Assembly (NCBI RefSeq): GCF_002008225.1
Contig: NZ_MRDH01000006.1
Coordinates: 744,001-808,000 of the forward strand
Length of the DNA: 64,000 nucleotides
Origin: Agrobacterium salinitolerans
GTDB lineage: Bacteria > Pseudomonadota > Alphaproteobacteria > Rhizobiales > Rhizobiaceae
Direction: 5' to 3'
The notes under the pieces are model-generated. The model did not search any database. It had not been told where the DNA came from and saw only the letters and a list, made by a program, of their open reading frames with translations. Positions 36,588 to 46,276 of this stretch are shown in pieces; positions within the stretch are counted from its first letter, which is position 1; each line of letters opens with the position of its first letter. Made by a program: the position numbers and the translations under genes.

Positions 36588-38600
36588 ATGAAAAATAATA
36601 AAGCCGGTTTGCTGGCGCTGGTCGTGCTGGGGATTGCGTCCCTGCTCATGATCTTTTTCGTCCTGCCGCGGATTTCAAACGACGGCAAACCGATCGGCGA
36701 CGCTATCAACGAGGCCGGCGACGCTGTGAAGAACAGCGTTGAAATGGGCGCCGACAAGGCGGGCGACATTCTGTCCGACGCGGCCGAGGAAACCGCCAAC
36801 ATCGCCGACAAGGTCGGGCGGCGGGCGGCTTCCGCCACCCAGTCGATCAAGGATCTGACGACGCTTTTCGCCGACAGCAAGGTTCCCTCCGACGCCGATT
36901 TCGCAGCGGCGCGCAAGAAGGTCGAAACCTCGCTGAAGGAACTGACGAATATCGAAATTCCCGAGTCGCTGGACGAAACGACGTCGCGGCTCATCACTAC
37001 GGCGCGCGCGGCCGCCGAGCGCACCACGGCGTTCCTGCGCGGCCTGCCTGACAATGCGGCGGCGGCGGCGGCCCAGGTGCGTCGTCTGGCTGGCGTCTTC
37101 GCCGGCACCGACGATGGTGCGCCAGAACCGGAAAAACCGGCCGCAGCACCCGCCGATGCGGCGCAATCATCATCCGCCACGCCGACTTTCGACGTGCTGC
37201 GCGTCGAGCCGGATGGTTCGGCCGTGATCGCCGGCAAGGCGCAGCCCGGTGCGAAGCTCGAAATCTTGAGCAACGGCAAAGTGGTCGCCCAGACGACGAT
37301 CAACGGCGCCGGCGATTTCGCCGCCGTTTTCGACAATCCGCTGCCCCCGGGCGATCACGAGCTGGTGCTGCGTTCAACCGATGCCAATGGCAAGGCGACG
37401 CAGTCCGAGGAAGTGGCGACGGTTTCCGTGCCGGAGACCAAGTCGGGCGAGCTTTTGGCCATGGTTTCCAAACCCGGCAAGGCAAGCCGTGTGCTGGCCA
37501 TGCCGGAGGCAGCACCGCCGGCGCTCCAGCCGCAGCAGGCAACGCCGTCGCAACAGCCTGCGGCATCTTCCGAAACCACAGCCAACACCGCGCCGGCCCC
37601 CTCCTCCGCCACGGCCGCCCCCAACGCAGCCGGTGCCTCGCTTACGTCGAGCGTTCAGGTCACCGCCGTCGAATTCGAGGGATCGAAGATCTTCGTCGCC
37701 GGTTCCGCGCCTGCCGGTTCGACGGTGCGTGCGCTGGTCGATGACAGGGAAATCGGCAAGAGCATCACGGAAGCCTCCGGTCATTTCGTCGTCGAAGGCG
37801 ATGTCGAGCTTAGCGTCGGCAGCCATATCATCACCGTCGAGGAACTGAACGCCGACGGCGCCGCGAAACTGCGCGTGCGCGTTCCCTTCGAGCGGCCGCA
37901 GACCGACCAGGCGACCGTCGCCATGCAAACGCCGTCCGCTCCGTCGTCAGCCACAGCGACTGCGGCGCCGGCTGAAAACCAGAGCACGGCAAGTGATCGC
38001 GCAACTTTTGAAAAGCTGCGCGACGATGTTGCCAAGGCCTTCGGCATTCTTTCCAATCTCTACAAGGATCAGGCCACGCCGGCGCTCGATCAGGCCATTG
38101 CCGGCCGCTCCGCCGTCGTCATCGGCCTCAAGTCGCTTTCGGAATTCCGTACCGCCGCCGCGACAGATCCGGCCTTCACCGCTTTTGCCGGCGACATCAC
38201 CGCCAAGGCGCGCCAGCTGCTGACATCGGTCGAAGCATGGCCGAACGATGTGGCGGCAATCGGCAAGGGTATCGCCTCGCTGGCAAGCCGCCTTGCCGAG
38301 CTCCACATCACGGCGCCCGCCGCTCCCGCTCCACAGGCGCCCGCCGGTCCGCAGACCTTCGAGCAGGCGCCGCTGGCAGAGAGCCAGAACAGCGTCATCA
38401 TCCGCCGCGGTGATACGCTGTGGCAGATTTCCCGTCGTGTTTATGGTCAGGGCGTGCGTTATACGACGATCTATCTCGCCAACGAAGACCAGATCAAAAA
38501 CCCCGACCTGATCGAGCCCGGCCAGATTTTCGGCGTGCCGAAAGAGGCGTTGCCGAATGCCGAGGAACTTCACCGCAAGCGGCTGAAGGGCGGCTCCTGA
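36588..38600 (+). CDS. LysM-domain envelope protein with Ig-like repeats
   Basis: A 670-residue protein with a single membrane anchor (about 7-28) and an amphipathic Ala/Glu/Lys-rich segment (about 35-160). Two beta-sandwich-like repeats follow: around 190-270 (VLRVEPDGSAVIAGKAQPGA) and around 360-440 (VTAVEFEGSKIFVAGSAPAG). They are separated by Pro/Ala/Thr-rich linkers. A C-terminal LysM domain lies at about 601-651 (SVIIRRGDTLWQISRRVYGQG). It is probably anchored in the inner membrane and reaches peptidoglycan. The ATG at 36588 follows GGAG. Specific function unknown. Confidence 0.8.
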   Translation: MKNNKAGLLALVVLGIASLLMIFFVLPRISNDGKPIGDAINEAGDAVKNSVEMGADKAGDILSDAAEETANIADKVGRRAASATQSIKDLTTLFADSKVPSDADFAAARKKVETSLKELTNIEIPESLDETTSRLITTARAAAERTTAFLRGLPDNAAAAAAQVRRLAGVFAGTDDGAPEPEKPAAAPADAAQSSSATPTFDVLRVEPDGSAVIAGKAQPGAKLEILSNGKVVAQTTINGAGDFAAVFDNPLPPGDHELVLRSTDANGKATQSEEVATVSVPETKSGELLAMVSKPGKASRVLAMPEAAPPALQPQQATPSQQPAASSETTANTAPAPSSATAAPNAAGASLTSSVQVTAVEFEGSKIFVAGSAPAGSTVRALVDDREIGKSITEASGHFVVEGDVELSVGSHIITVEELNADGAAKLRVRVPFERPQTDQATVAMQTPSAPSSATATAAPAENQSTASDRATFEKLRDDVAKAFGILSNLYKDQATPALDQAIAGRSAVVIGLKSLSEFRTAAATDPAFTAFAGDITAKARQLLTSVEAWPNDVAAIGKGIASLASRLAELHITAPAAPAPQAPAGPQTFEQAPLAESQNSVIIRRGDTLWQISRRVYGQGVRYTTIYLANEDQIKNPDLIEPGQIFGVPKEALPNAEELHRKRLKGGS

Positions 38601-38649
38601 GCATTTCTAGCGTTGCGGTGAACGCGCAACAACCCTATCTGTGACACGC

Positions 38650-38674
38650 GCGGCGGCTTGACCAAAGCCGCCGC
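38650..38674 (+). terminator. Terminator-like hairpin after the LysM gene
   Basis: A perfect 10-bp GC-rich stem, gcggcggctt with aagccgccgc, with a 5-nt loop but no T run. It is probably an mRNA 3'-end structure rather than a strong terminator. Confidence 0.4.
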
Positions 38675-38707
38675 CCTGCTGTCGGCTTCCGGCAGTCACC
38701 GGAGCGA

Positions 38708-40597
38708 ATGATGGCCACGAAGAAAAAAACCATTTCTGCGGATTCCAGCAATCCCATCCAGACGCTGATCAATCTCTGGCCCTATATGTGGCCGGAGGGG
38801 CGTTGGGATCTGAAGATGCGGGTGGTCTGGGCCACCGTGTATCTGGTCGTCGCCAAGCTGGTGCTGATCTCAGTTCCCTATTTCTTCAAATGGGCGACCG
38901 ATGCGCTGAACGGCCGGCTGGATATGGCCGGGCTTGTTCCCGCCTTCCTGCTCGGAGCCGTCGCGCTGGTGATCGCCTATAATCTGACGCGGCTGATACA
39001 GGTGGGACTCAACCAGCTGCGCGATTCGCTTTTTGCAAGCGTCGGCCAACATGCCGTGCGTCAGCTCGCCTACAGGACCTTCGTTCACATGCACCGGCTT
39101 TCTTTGCGGTTCCATCTGGAGCGCAAGACCGGCGGACTGTCGCGGGTCATCGAGCGTGGCACCAAGGGCATTGAAACCATTGTCCGCTTCACCATTCTCA
39201 ACACCGCGCCGACCCTCATCGAATTCCTGCTGACCGCGATCATCTTCTGGGCCTCCTACGGTTTTTCCTATGTGCTCGTCACGGTCATCACGGTCTGGGC
39301 CTATATCTGGTTCACCGTGCGGGCCAGCAACTGGCGCATCGGCATCCGCCGCGCCATGAATGACAGTGACACCGACGCCAACACCAAGGCAATCGATTCG
39401 CTCCTGAATTTCGAGACCGTCAAATATTTCGGCAATGAAGAGATGGAGGCGCGGCGTTTCGATGTCGCCATGGAGCGTTACGAAAAATCGGCGATCTCGA
39501 TCTGGACCTCGCTCGGCTGGCTGAACTTCGGCCAAGGCGTTATCTTCGGCATCGGCTCCACCGTCATGATGGTGATGTCGGCGCTTGCCGTGCAGCGCGG
39601 CGAACAGACAATCGGCGATTTCGTCTTCGTCAATGCGCTGCTGTTGCAGCTTTCCGTGCCGTTGAATTTCATCGGCTTCGTTTATCGCGAAATCCGCCAG
39701 GGCCTGACCGACATCGAGCAGATGTTCGATCTTCTGGAAGTAGAGGCGGAAGTCACCGACAGGCCGGATGCGAAGCCGCTCGCAGCCGGACCGGGCGCGA
39801 TCTCCTTCCGCGACGTGCATTTCGCCTATGACCCCGACAGACCGATCCTGAAGGGCGTTTCCTTCGACGTACCGGCGGGCAAGACGGTGGCCATTGTCGG
39901 CCCTTCGGGCGCGGGCAAATCGACGATCTCGCGGCTGCTTTATCGTTTCTACGATATTCAGGAAGGCTCCGTGACCGTTGACGGGCAGGATATTCGCGAT
40001 GTGACGCAGAAGAGCCTGCGCTCGGTGATCGGTATGGTGCCGCAGGATACCGTGCTTTTCAACGACACGCTCGCCTATAACATCCGTTATGGCCGCCCCT
40101 CCGCCACCGACGAGGAACTGAGGGCTGCGGCGGATGCGGCGCAGATCAGCGCCTTCATCGGCAAGCTGCCGGAGGGTTACGCCACCATGGTCGGTGAACG
40201 CGGCCTGAAGCTTTCCGGCGGGGAAAAACAGCGCGTGGCGATTGCCCGCACGATCCTCAAAGGGCCGCCGATCCTCATTCTCGACGAGGCGACCTCTGCG
40301 CTCGATACGCATACCGAGCAGGAAATCCAGAGCGCGCTCGACATCGTCTCGAAGAACCGCACCACGCTGGTCATCGCCCATCGTCTTTCCACCGTCATCG
40401 GCGCGGATGAGATCATCGTGCTGAAGGACGGGCAGATCGCCGAACGTGGCACGCACAGCTCGCTGATGGGGCAGAACGGCCTCTACGCCTCGATGTGGAG
40501 CCGCCAGCGCGAGGCGATCCGTGCGGAAGAGGTGCTGCGCCATGTGCGCGAAACCGACGATCTGGGTGTCATCGACCGCGGTGAACCGGCGCATTGA
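38708..40597 (+). CDS. Atm1/HMT1-type ABC transporter (fused permease and ATPase)
   Basis: A 629-residue half-transporter that would dimerise. An N-terminal six-helix membrane domain (about 25-330) carries the Atm1-like [13 protein letters not shown] and [12 protein letters not shown] segments. The ATPase has [23 protein letters not shown] and [11 protein letters not shown]. Atm1-type exporters of alphaproteobacteria move glutathione conjugates or metal-glutathione complexes and are linked to heavy-metal tolerance and Fe-S metabolism. The family fit is strong; the substrate is inferred. It is upstream of psd but separated by 163 bases. Confidence 0.9.
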   Translation: MMATKKKTISADSSNPIQTLINLWPYMWPEGRWDLKMRVVWATVYLVVAKLVLISVPYFFKWATDALNGRLDMAGLVPAFLLGAVALVIAYNLTRLIQVGLNQLRDSLFASVGQHAVRQLAYRTFVHMHRLSLRFHLERKTGGLSRVIERGTKGIETIVRFTILNTAPTLIEFLLTAIIFWASYGFSYVLVTVITVWAYIWFTVRASNWRIGIRRAMNDSDTDANTKAIDSLLNFETVKYFGNEEMEARRFDVAMERYEKSAISIWTSLGWLNFGQGVIFGIGSTVMMVMSALAVQRGEQTIGDFVFVNALLLQLSVPLNFIGFVYREIRQGLTDIEQMFDLLEVEAEVTDRPDAKPLAAGPGAISFRDVHFAYDPDRPILKGVSFDVPAGKTVAIVGPSGAGKSTISRLLYRFYDIQEGSVTVDGQDIRDVTQKSLRSVIGMVPQDTVLFNDTLAYNIRYGRPSATDEELRAAADAAQISAFIGKLPEGYATMVGERGLKLSGGEKQRVAIARTILKGPPILILDEATSALDTHTEQEIQSALDIVSKNRTTLVIAHRLSTVIGADEIIVLKDGQIAERGTHSSLMGQNGLYASMWSRQREAIRAEEVLRHVRETDDLGVIDRGEPAH

Positions 40598-40760
40598 CGC
40601 GCATAACCCCGGCCAACCGGGCCTCATGGCCCCCGGCCCATTGCCCGGCGGCGCGTTTGGCTGTAACCAGCTAGGCAAAATTTGTCGCATTGCCGTGTGG
40701 CTCATGTCGTATCACGACCACATACAGACGCGACAGACGACAACCGGAGCAAGGAATCTC

Positions 40761-41459
40761 ATGAATTTGTTCGACACCATTCGCAACACCATCGTACCGA
40801 TCCACAAGGAAGGTTATGTCTTCGTGGCGGCCTTCTTCGTCGCATCGTTGGTGCTCGGCTGGATCGCCGAACCGCTGTTCTGGGTCGGTCTCGTGCTGAC
40901 GGCCTGGTGCGCCTATTTCTTCCGCGATCCCGAGCGTGTCACGCCGCAGGATGACGACCTCATCATCAGCCCGGCCGATGGCAAGGTTTCCGCCGTGCAG
41001 AGCGTCGTTCCGCCGCTGGAACTGGAACTCGGCAGGGAGCCGATGGTTCGCATTTCGGTGTTTATGAACGTGTTCAACTGCCATGTGAACCGCGCGCCCG
41101 TGCGTGGCCGCATCGTCAATGTCGCTTACCGTCCCGGCCTCTTCCTCAATGCCGAAGTGGACAAGGCTTCCGAAGACAATGAGCGCAACGGCCTCGTCAT
41201 CGAGACCTCGCACGGCAAGGTCGGCGTGGTGCAGATCGCCGGCATGGTTGCCCGCCGCATCGTCTGCTGGGTAAAGCCGAATGAACCAGTCGACGCCGGT
41301 GAGCGTTTCGGTCTTATCCGTTTCGGTTCGCGCCTCGATATCTTCCTTCCCGCAGGTTTCGAGCCGCGCGTATCGGTCGGCCAGACGGCGATTGCCGGTG
41401 AAACCGTGCTCGCCGAATTCGGTTCCGCCAAGGGTCCGGTCGTCAGCCGCCGCGGCTGA
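40761..41459 (+). CDS. psd: Phosphatidylserine decarboxylase proenzyme (short form)
   Basis: This converts phosphatidylserine to phosphatidylethanolamine. The 232-residue archaeal/alphaproteobacterial short form has two N-terminal membrane segments (about 17-50), [10 protein letters not shown] and [12 protein letters not shown]. The self-cleavage site is Gly189-Ser190 in [12 protein letters not shown], where Ser190 becomes the pyruvoyl group. AAGGA precedes the ATG at 40761; the longer open frame overlaps the ABC gene and is rejected. pssA follows 16 bases later. Confidence 0.94.
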   Translation: MNLFDTIRNTIVPIHKEGYVFVAAFFVASLVLGWIAEPLFWVGLVLTAWCAYFFRDPERVTPQDDDLIISPADGKVSAVQSVVPPLELELGREPMVRISVFMNVFNCHVNRAPVRGRIVNVAYRPGLFLNAEVDKASEDNERNGLVIETSHGKVGVVQIAGMVARRIVCWVKPNEPVDAGERFGLIRFGSRLDIFLPAGFEPRVSVGQTAIAGETVLAEFGSAKGPVVSRRG

Positions 41460-41475
41460 CGGAAACAGGAAGGGC

Positions 41476-42351
41476 ATGCGCATGGAAACGCCGATCGCCG
41501 AACCGCAACAGAACGGCAAACCCGAAAGCCGCAGCGACAGCGGCCGTGGACCACGGCTGAGGGAAATTCCCTTTCGCCTCGTCGTTCCCAATCTCATCAC
41601 CGTTCTGGCCATCTGTGCGGGCCTGAGCGGCGTGCGTCTCGCCATAGAGGGCCGCTTCGAGCTGGCCGTCGGCATGGTGCTGCTTGCCGCCTTCCTTGAC
41701 GGCATAGACGGGCGCATCGCCCGCATGATGAAAGCGACGTCCAAATTCGGCGAGCAGATGGATTCGCTGGCCGATATCGTCAATTTCGGTGTCGCCCCTG
41801 CCCTCGTGGTCTATGCCTACCTTCTCGACCAGGCGCGCTCCATCGGCTGGATCGCCGCCCTCATCTATGTCATCGCCGCCGGCCTGCGTCTGGCGCGTTT
41901 CAACGTCATGATCGAGCGGCCGGTCAAGGCGCCGTGGCAGAATGAGTTCTTCGTGGGCGTCCCCGCCCCGATGGGCGCCATGCTGGTGCTGCTGCCTGTC
42001 TATCTCGGCTTCCTCGGCGTCGAGCCGGACAAGCCCTTCGCCTATGTGGCCGCCGCCTATACCGTGCTGATCGGTTATCTCCTCATCAGCCGCCTGCCGG
42101 TCTGGTCGGGAAAATCCGGCACCAGCCGCATCCGTCGCGATCTGGTCCTGCCGATGATCCTCGTCGTCGTGCTCTATGTCGCAATGCTGATGAGCTTCAC
42201 CTGGGAAGTGCTGGTTCTGACGGTTGCCGCCTATCTTGTCTTCATTCCCATCAGCGCCCGCCTCTGGCACCGCCGCTACGGCACGCTGACCATCGAGGAA
42301 GACGCACATGACGACGCCAATGGCGGCAACGGCCTCGATCGCGGCATTTAA
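41476..42351 (+). CDS. pssA: CDP-diacylglycerol-serine O-phosphatidyltransferase
   Basis: This membrane enzyme makes phosphatidylserine from CDP-diacylglycerol and serine, the substrate of Psd. The full CDP-alcohol phosphotransferase motif is present: Asp75, Asp78-Gly79, Ala82-Arg83, Gly92, Asp96 and Asp100. The 291 residues have about eight helices. ATG at 41476 or 41482 are both possible; AGGAAGGG is better spaced for the second. Pairing with psd forms the complete phosphatidylethanolamine route. Confidence 0.94.
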   Translation: MRMETPIAEPQQNGKPESRSDSGRGPRLREIPFRLVVPNLITVLAICAGLSGVRLAIEGRFELAVGMVLLAAFLDGIDGRIARMMKATSKFGEQMDSLADIVNFGVAPALVVYAYLLDQARSIGWIAALIYVIAAGLRLARFNVMIERPVKAPWQNEFFVGVPAPMGAMLVLLPVYLGFLGVEPDKPFAYVAAAYTVLIGYLLISRLPVWSGKSGTSRIRRDLVLPMILVVVLYVAMLMSFTWEVLVLTVAAYLVFIPISARLWHRRYGTLTIEEDAHDDANGGNGLDRGI

Positions 42352-42377
42352 AACCACAGGTTTATTTTTTCTCACAC

Positions 42378-42434
42378 AAGCCGGCGCAGGATGTGACGCA
42401 AAATGTCGCAGTCTGGAAAGCCGGCTTCGTTTTT
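42378..42434 (+). terminator. Probable terminator after pssA
   Basis: An 8-bp stem, aagccggc (42378-42385) with gccggctt (42420-42427), encloses a 34-nt loop and is followed by cg then T5 (42430-42434). The long loop makes it less certain. Confidence 0.45.
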
Positions 42435-42523
42435 CTTCGCCTCGAATCCGTCAAGATTAGCCGCGAAAGAAGTGGCTCACACGCATCGCAACGGCGATTG
42501 ACGTGAATTGTGGAGAGAGAGAA

Positions 42524-42655
42524 ATGACGAACGAGACGAAGGCGCAGCCGCCGGCGAAGCCCGACCTCAACAGCCACTACCGCCCGCTCGGACTGAAGGC
42601 CGTAGCGGCCGCAACCCTGATGCTGAAGCGCAAGCCCGCCGCCAAAACCGCCTGA
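42524..42655 (+). CDS. Small 43-residue basic protein
   Basis: A short frame with a clear ribosome-binding region (GGAGAGAGAG) 4-13 bases before its ATG, followed by a strong terminator. The peptide opens MTNETKAQPPAKPDLN, continues SHYRPLGLKAVAAATLMLK and ends in a Lys/Pro/Ala-rich tail. The middle part could form an amphipathic or membrane-associating helix. Function unknown. The combination of start signals, monocistronic layout and own terminator supports a real gene. Confidence 0.6.
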   Translation: MTNETKAQPPAKPDLNSHYRPLGLKAVAAATLMLKRKPAAKTA

Positions 42656-43046
42656 AAATATTAGCTTTTTTGATTTTTTTGGATTTTGCGAATCTTCCAG
42701 AAAACGGAACGTTGCCGACGGAAAATCGACAATCACGCGGCGCCTTTTTCGGGCGCCGTTTTTTTGTTTCAGGCACCGCCGCGATACTGCAAAGCTTCAG
42801 TCATTCACGCAATCGGCAGCCTTCTGTAACGAAGCTGCAACGAAAGTGTAGTAAAAGGCTCGCCTTCCACAAGAAGGCTATACGAACACCGACGTATAGA
42901 TTAGTGAATACAAAAGAACTTTTCTATTCCGCATTTTTTTCCACAACAATGCATAAGCCGGCTCTCGAATCCGCAGACACGCGGATGGCGGATGTTCGGC
43001 GTTGAGGGAAGATTGTGAAGACAGGCCAGGGGGGCTTGGGACGGCC
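42656..43046. other. Gene-free AT-richer region before the GGDEF gene
   Basis: 391 bases. It holds the terminator at 42738-42765, a direct repeat CTGTAAC-gaag-CTGCAAC (42824-42841), a small hairpin gccttc/gaaggc (42862-42877), an inverted repeat tatacg/cgtata (42879-42898) and the GGDEF ribosome-binding site. It is likely the control region of that gene. Confidence 0.55.
42738..42765 (+). terminator. Rho-independent terminator after the 43-residue gene
   Basis: A perfect 7-bp stem cggcgcc/ggcgccg (42738-42744 with 42752-42758), 7-nt loop and T7 tail. Confidence 0.85.
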
Positions 43047-44339
43047 ATGCAGGATAAAATCCTTCTGATTGAAGATTCCGTTGCTCTTTCCATGCTGCTG
43101 AAGACGCGGCTTTCGGAAGAAACGGAAGCCGAAGTCGTCCATTGCGACAGCATGGCCGCGGCCGATACCCTTATGCAGGCCCATGATTTCACGCTGGCGC
43201 TGACGGGCCTCAACCTGCCCGATGCGCCGAAGGGCGAGATTCTCGCACTTTTATCCGAGCGCAAGGTGCCAGCCATCGTTTTCACCGCCACGGTGGATGA
43301 CGAGGCGCGCAAGCGCTACGCCGAAAAGAAGATCATCGACTATATCGTCAAGGACGGCCATCGAACCGTCGATGCGGTCGTCAGAACGGTCCAGCGGATT
43401 TTGAGCAACAAGCTCTTCTCCGTTCTGGTCGTCGATGATGTGCGAACAGCCCGTTCCGGCCTGGTGGAAATTCTGGAGCGGCAGAATTTCAGGGTCAGCG
43501 AGGCCCATTCGGGCAAGCAGGCGCTGGAGATACTGTCGCAAGACCCGACGATCCAGCTTGTCATCACCGATTATCATATGCCCGACATGGACGGCTACGA
43601 GCTCACACGCCGTATCCGCGACAGCCGGTCCTCCGAAGATTTGCGGGTCATCGGCATCTCCTCTTCAACGGATCGTCTCCTTTCGGCAAGTTTTCTCAAG
43701 GCCGGCGCGTCGGATTTCGTCTACCGCCCCTTCGTGCCGGAAGAATTGCAATGCCGCATCGACAACAATATCGAGACTTTGAAACAGCTCAAACGCCTGC
43801 GCGAACTGGCAGAGCGGGACCACCTCACCGGCCTGCCCAATCGTCGCTCCTTCTTCGAGCGCACGCGGGCGCTGATGGATGTCATCAATGGCAATGACGA
43901 GAGCGGCGCCGTCGCCATTCTCGACATCGATCATTTCAAGAAGATCAACGACACGCTGGGGCACGATGCCGGCGACAGGGCGCTGAAAAAGCTGGCCGAA
44001 CTGCTGCATGACATGTGCGACGAGCAACGCCATATTCCCGCCCGCCTCGGCGGCGAGGAATTTGCCGTGTTCCTGCGCGGACTGGATGCCCGGGCTGCCT
44101 ATGCCTTCTGCGAGGAACTGCGCGAACGGGTGGAAAGGAACGGCCGCCAGCTGAGCGGCAGCAGCCTGGCGCTGACCATTTCGCTCGGCGTCGTGGAGAT
44201 CGAAAAGGGCGAGCCCTTCGACAACCAGCTGAATGCGGCGGATCAGTTGCTCTATCTCGCCAAGGCGAATGGCCGCAACCGCGTCTATTCCGACATCATG
44301 ATCCAGGAAGGCCTGCAAAAGATCGGGCTGAACGGCTGA
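43047..44339 (+). CDS. REC-REC-GGDEF diguanylate cyclase with degenerate first receiver
   Basis: A 430-residue PleD-like protein. REC1 (1-115) has the acidic pair Glu9-Asp10, but the phosphoacceptor position is Gly54 (LALTGLNLPD), so it should not be phosphorylated. REC2 (125-240) is complete, with Asp130/Asp131 and Asp175 (VITDYHMPDMDG). The GGDEF domain carries GGEEF (335-339) and should make cyclic di-GMP; the RxxD inhibitory site before it is absent (EQRH). The ATG at 43047 is used; the open frame extends 15 codons upstream. No partner kinase is nearby. Confidence 0.9.
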   Translation: MQDKILLIEDSVALSMLLKTRLSEETEAEVVHCDSMAAADTLMQAHDFTLALTGLNLPDAPKGEILALLSERKVPAIVFTATVDDEARKRYAEKKIIDYIVKDGHRTVDAVVRTVQRILSNKLFSVLVVDDVRTARSGLVEILERQNFRVSEAHSGKQALEILSQDPTIQLVITDYHMPDMDGYELTRRIRDSRSSEDLRVIGISSSTDRLLSASFLKAGASDFVYRPFVPEELQCRIDNNIETLKQLKRLRELAERDHLTGLPNRRSFFERTRALMDVINGNDESGAVAILDIDHFKKINDTLGHDAGDRALKKLAELLHDMCDEQRHIPARLGGEEFAVFLRGLDARAAYAFCEELRERVERNGRQLSGSSLALTISLGVVEIEKGEPFDNQLNAADQLLYLAKANGRNRVYSDIMIQEGLQKIGLNG

Positions 44340-44371
44340 TTGTCTCTGAAGTCTTCTATGGGACCGAGCAA

Positions 44372-44507
44372 GTGCCACTTGTTTCTTCTCCCCGCCGGGG
44401 AGAAGTCCGCGGCAGCGGGATGAGGGGGGCAAGCTCTCCGCATATCTCTACCGTAGCCCCCTCATCTGACCCTTCGGGCCATCTTCTCCCCGGCAGGGAG
44501 AAAAAAG
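44372..44507. repeat. Palindromic intergenic repeat, copy A (family of three)
   Basis: Begins gtgccacttgtttcttctcc and carries the cttctcccc-type inverted arms, with cgcggcagcgggatgagg and ccttcgggcc modules. It is inverted relative to copies B (53446-53578) and C (56513-56656). It lies between the convergent GGDEF and SRAP genes and may act as a transcript-end structure. It resembles RIME-type mosaic elements of rhizobia. Confidence 0.8.
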
Positions 44508-44549
44508 AGGCGGCTCGCTCAGCCCTCGTCATTGGCCTCGCGAAACACC

Positions 44550-45311
44550 TCAAAACAACGACATCTGCCCCTCGTCCTTCGGCGGTTTGATCTTTGCCAG
44601 CGGCGCGCTTTCCGGCACCGGTTCGATGAGGTCGGCGCCGACATTAGCGACCTTGTTGACCTTATCCGAAACGGGAATCATCTCGAAAAAATCATCCTGA
44701 ACGGGCCGCATCAGATCGGCGACCTCGCGTGGCTCCTGGGTCTTGCAGTCGAGCCAGCGGCTGAAATCTTCCGGCGCAATGACCACGGGCATACGGTCGT
44801 GAATACGGCCAATCGCGGCATTGGCGGCCGTGGTGAGGATTGCGCCGGTATCGACTTCCGAACCATCGGCGGACGACCAGGTTTCCACGAGGCCGGCGAA
44901 AGCGACGATGCCGCCGTTTTTCGGGCGGATGAAATAGGGTTGCGGTTTGCCGCCCTCCTCCTTTGGCGGGCGCCGCCATTCGTAAAAACCCGTTGCCGGG
45001 ACGAGCACGCGGCGATGGCGCATGGCGGCGCGGAAGGAGGCCTTTCCGATTGCGGTTTCGGAACGGGCATTGATGAGCAGCGGAAAATCCTTCGGATCCT
45101 TCACCCAGCCCGGCATGAAACCCCAGCGCACCAGCAGGGCGCGGCGATTGGGCAGGTTGCTGCCGCGCCCCTGCCGCTCGCCTTCCATGACGACCAGAAT
45201 GGGTTGGGTCGGCGCGATGTTGAAACGGGCGGGAAAGTCCTCAAGGCCGATCAGATCGAGATAATCGGCGATCTCTTCAGGCGTCGCCTTCAGCACGAAA
45301 CGTCCGCACAT
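44550..45311 (-). CDS. SRAP/HMCES-family protein (YedK-like)
   Basis: A 253-residue SOS-response-associated peptidase-type protein that caps abasic sites in single-stranded DNA through a thiazolidine link to Cys2. It begins MCGRFVLKATPEEI (Cys2 exposed after Met removal), with RFNIAPTQPI, NARSET, PATGFYEW (Glu) and IHDRMPV (His), the conserved active-site set. AAGGAG precedes the ATG; the open frame upstream overlaps the next gene and is rejected. It ends with GQMSLF. Confidence 0.92.
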   Translation of the reverse strand: MCGRFVLKATPEEIADYLDLIGLEDFPARFNIAPTQPILVVMEGERQGRGSNLPNRRALLVRWGFMPGWVKDPKDFPLLINARSETAIGKASFRAAMRHRRVLVPATGFYEWRRPPKEEGGKPQPYFIRPKNGGIVAFAGLVETWSSADGSEVDTGAILTTAANAAIGRIHDRMPVVIAPEDFSRWLDCKTQEPREVADLMRPVQDDFFEMIPVSDKVNKVANVGADLIEPVPESAPLAKIKPPKDEGQMSLF

Positions 45312-45321
45312 CGCCTTCTCC

Positions 45322-45645
45322 TTATGCCCTTGGTCCGAACAGGATGATGGCGGTGCCGGCAAGGCAGACGATGCCGCCGGCGATATCCCACCTGTCCGGC
45401 GTTTGCCCTTCCACGCCCCAGAGCCAGAAAAGCGAGGCAGCAATATAGATCCCGCCATAGGCGGCATAGGCCCTGCCCGCCGCCTCTGTCGGCACCAGCG
45501 TCAGAAGCCAGGCAAAAGCCGCCAGCGCCACCATGCCGGGCAACAATATCCAACCGGTCTTACCGAGTTTCAGCCAGGCCCAGAAGGAAAAACAGCCGGC
45601 GATTTCGGCAAGAGCCGCCAGAACGTAGATAAGATAGACCTTCAT
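45322..45645 (-). CDS. YnfA family small membrane protein
   Basis: A 107-residue protein with four membrane helices and family motifs [38 protein letters not shown] and [20 protein letters not shown]. The family belongs to the drug/metabolite transporter clan and is a distant relative of small multidrug resistance proteins. The ATG at 45645 (MKVYLIYVL) is preferred over one seven codons upstream. It ends 10 bases before the SRAP gene start, so the two are likely cotranscribed. Confidence 0.87.
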   Translation of the reverse strand: MKVYLIYVLAALAEIAGCFSFWAWLKLGKTGWILLPGMVALAAFAWLLTLVPTEAAGRAYAAYGGIYIAASLFWLWGVEGQTPDRWDIAGGIVCLAGTAIILFGPRA

Positions 45646-45779
45646 TCCACCGTCTTTAGCATGCACAATCGCGTCCGTTCCGGACTATAACCATCGGCGC
45701 GGAAACCGGAATCGATTTTTCCGAGCCACGATACCACGATAGACAGGCCGGAAACGGCCGAAACAAGCGAAAACCCTTC

Positions 45780-46196
45780 ATGACCCTTCGTATCAAGCCC
45801 CGTGCCGCCTCCTCCGCCATCGTCAGGAATGGAGACCGGCTGCTTCTCGTGCGCCGCATCAACCCACCCTCCAAGGACATGTTCGCCTTTCCGGGCGGTC
45901 GCGGCGAAGACGGCGAAACCCCGGCCGAGACTGCACTGCGCGAATTGCAGGAAGAAACCGGCATCGTCGCTCGCCGGCCGCAGCTTTTCGCGACATACGA
46001 TCTTCCCTCGCGAGATGCGGCAGGCCTGCTGACGAGCCATTATTTCCTGTCGGTTTTCACCGTGGAAACCGATGCCGACCCCCTCGTGACTGTCGGCGAC
46101 GATGCGGCGGATGCGGGCTGGTACACATTGGCGGAAATTCGCCTGCTGCCCGCGCCCGAAAGCGTCGTCGAATGCGCCGAACGCCTGCTTGCATGA
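45780..46196 (+). CDS. Nudix hydrolase
   Basis: A 138-residue pyrophosphohydrolase with an exact Nudix box: Gly40, Glu46, Arg54-Glu55-Leu56, Glu58-Glu59, Gly61-Ile62. The family removes nucleoside diphosphates linked to another group, for example ADP-ribose or damaged nucleotides; the substrate here cannot be told. It is divergent from ynfA. Its stop overlaps a possible upstream start of the next gene (ATGA at 46193). Confidence 0.9.
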   Translation: MTLRIKPRAASSAIVRNGDRLLLVRRINPPSKDMFAFPGGRGEDGETPAETALRELQEETGIVARRPQLFATYDLPSRDAAGLLTSHYFLSVFTVETDADPLVTVGDDAADAGWYTLAEIRLLPAPESVVECAERLLA

Positions 46197-46276
46197 TTGC
46201 CAGCCAGCCAGAATCGCTATTATCTAGGATCGATCCGCCCGCCGGATGGTCACGAGCCAACAGTTCACGCGTATGT

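Noticed and set aside
38870-40705. 611-residue minus-strand frame
   Set aside because: It is antisense to the Atm1-like ABC transporter; composition (His/Asp/Arg-rich) is typical of a shadow frame.
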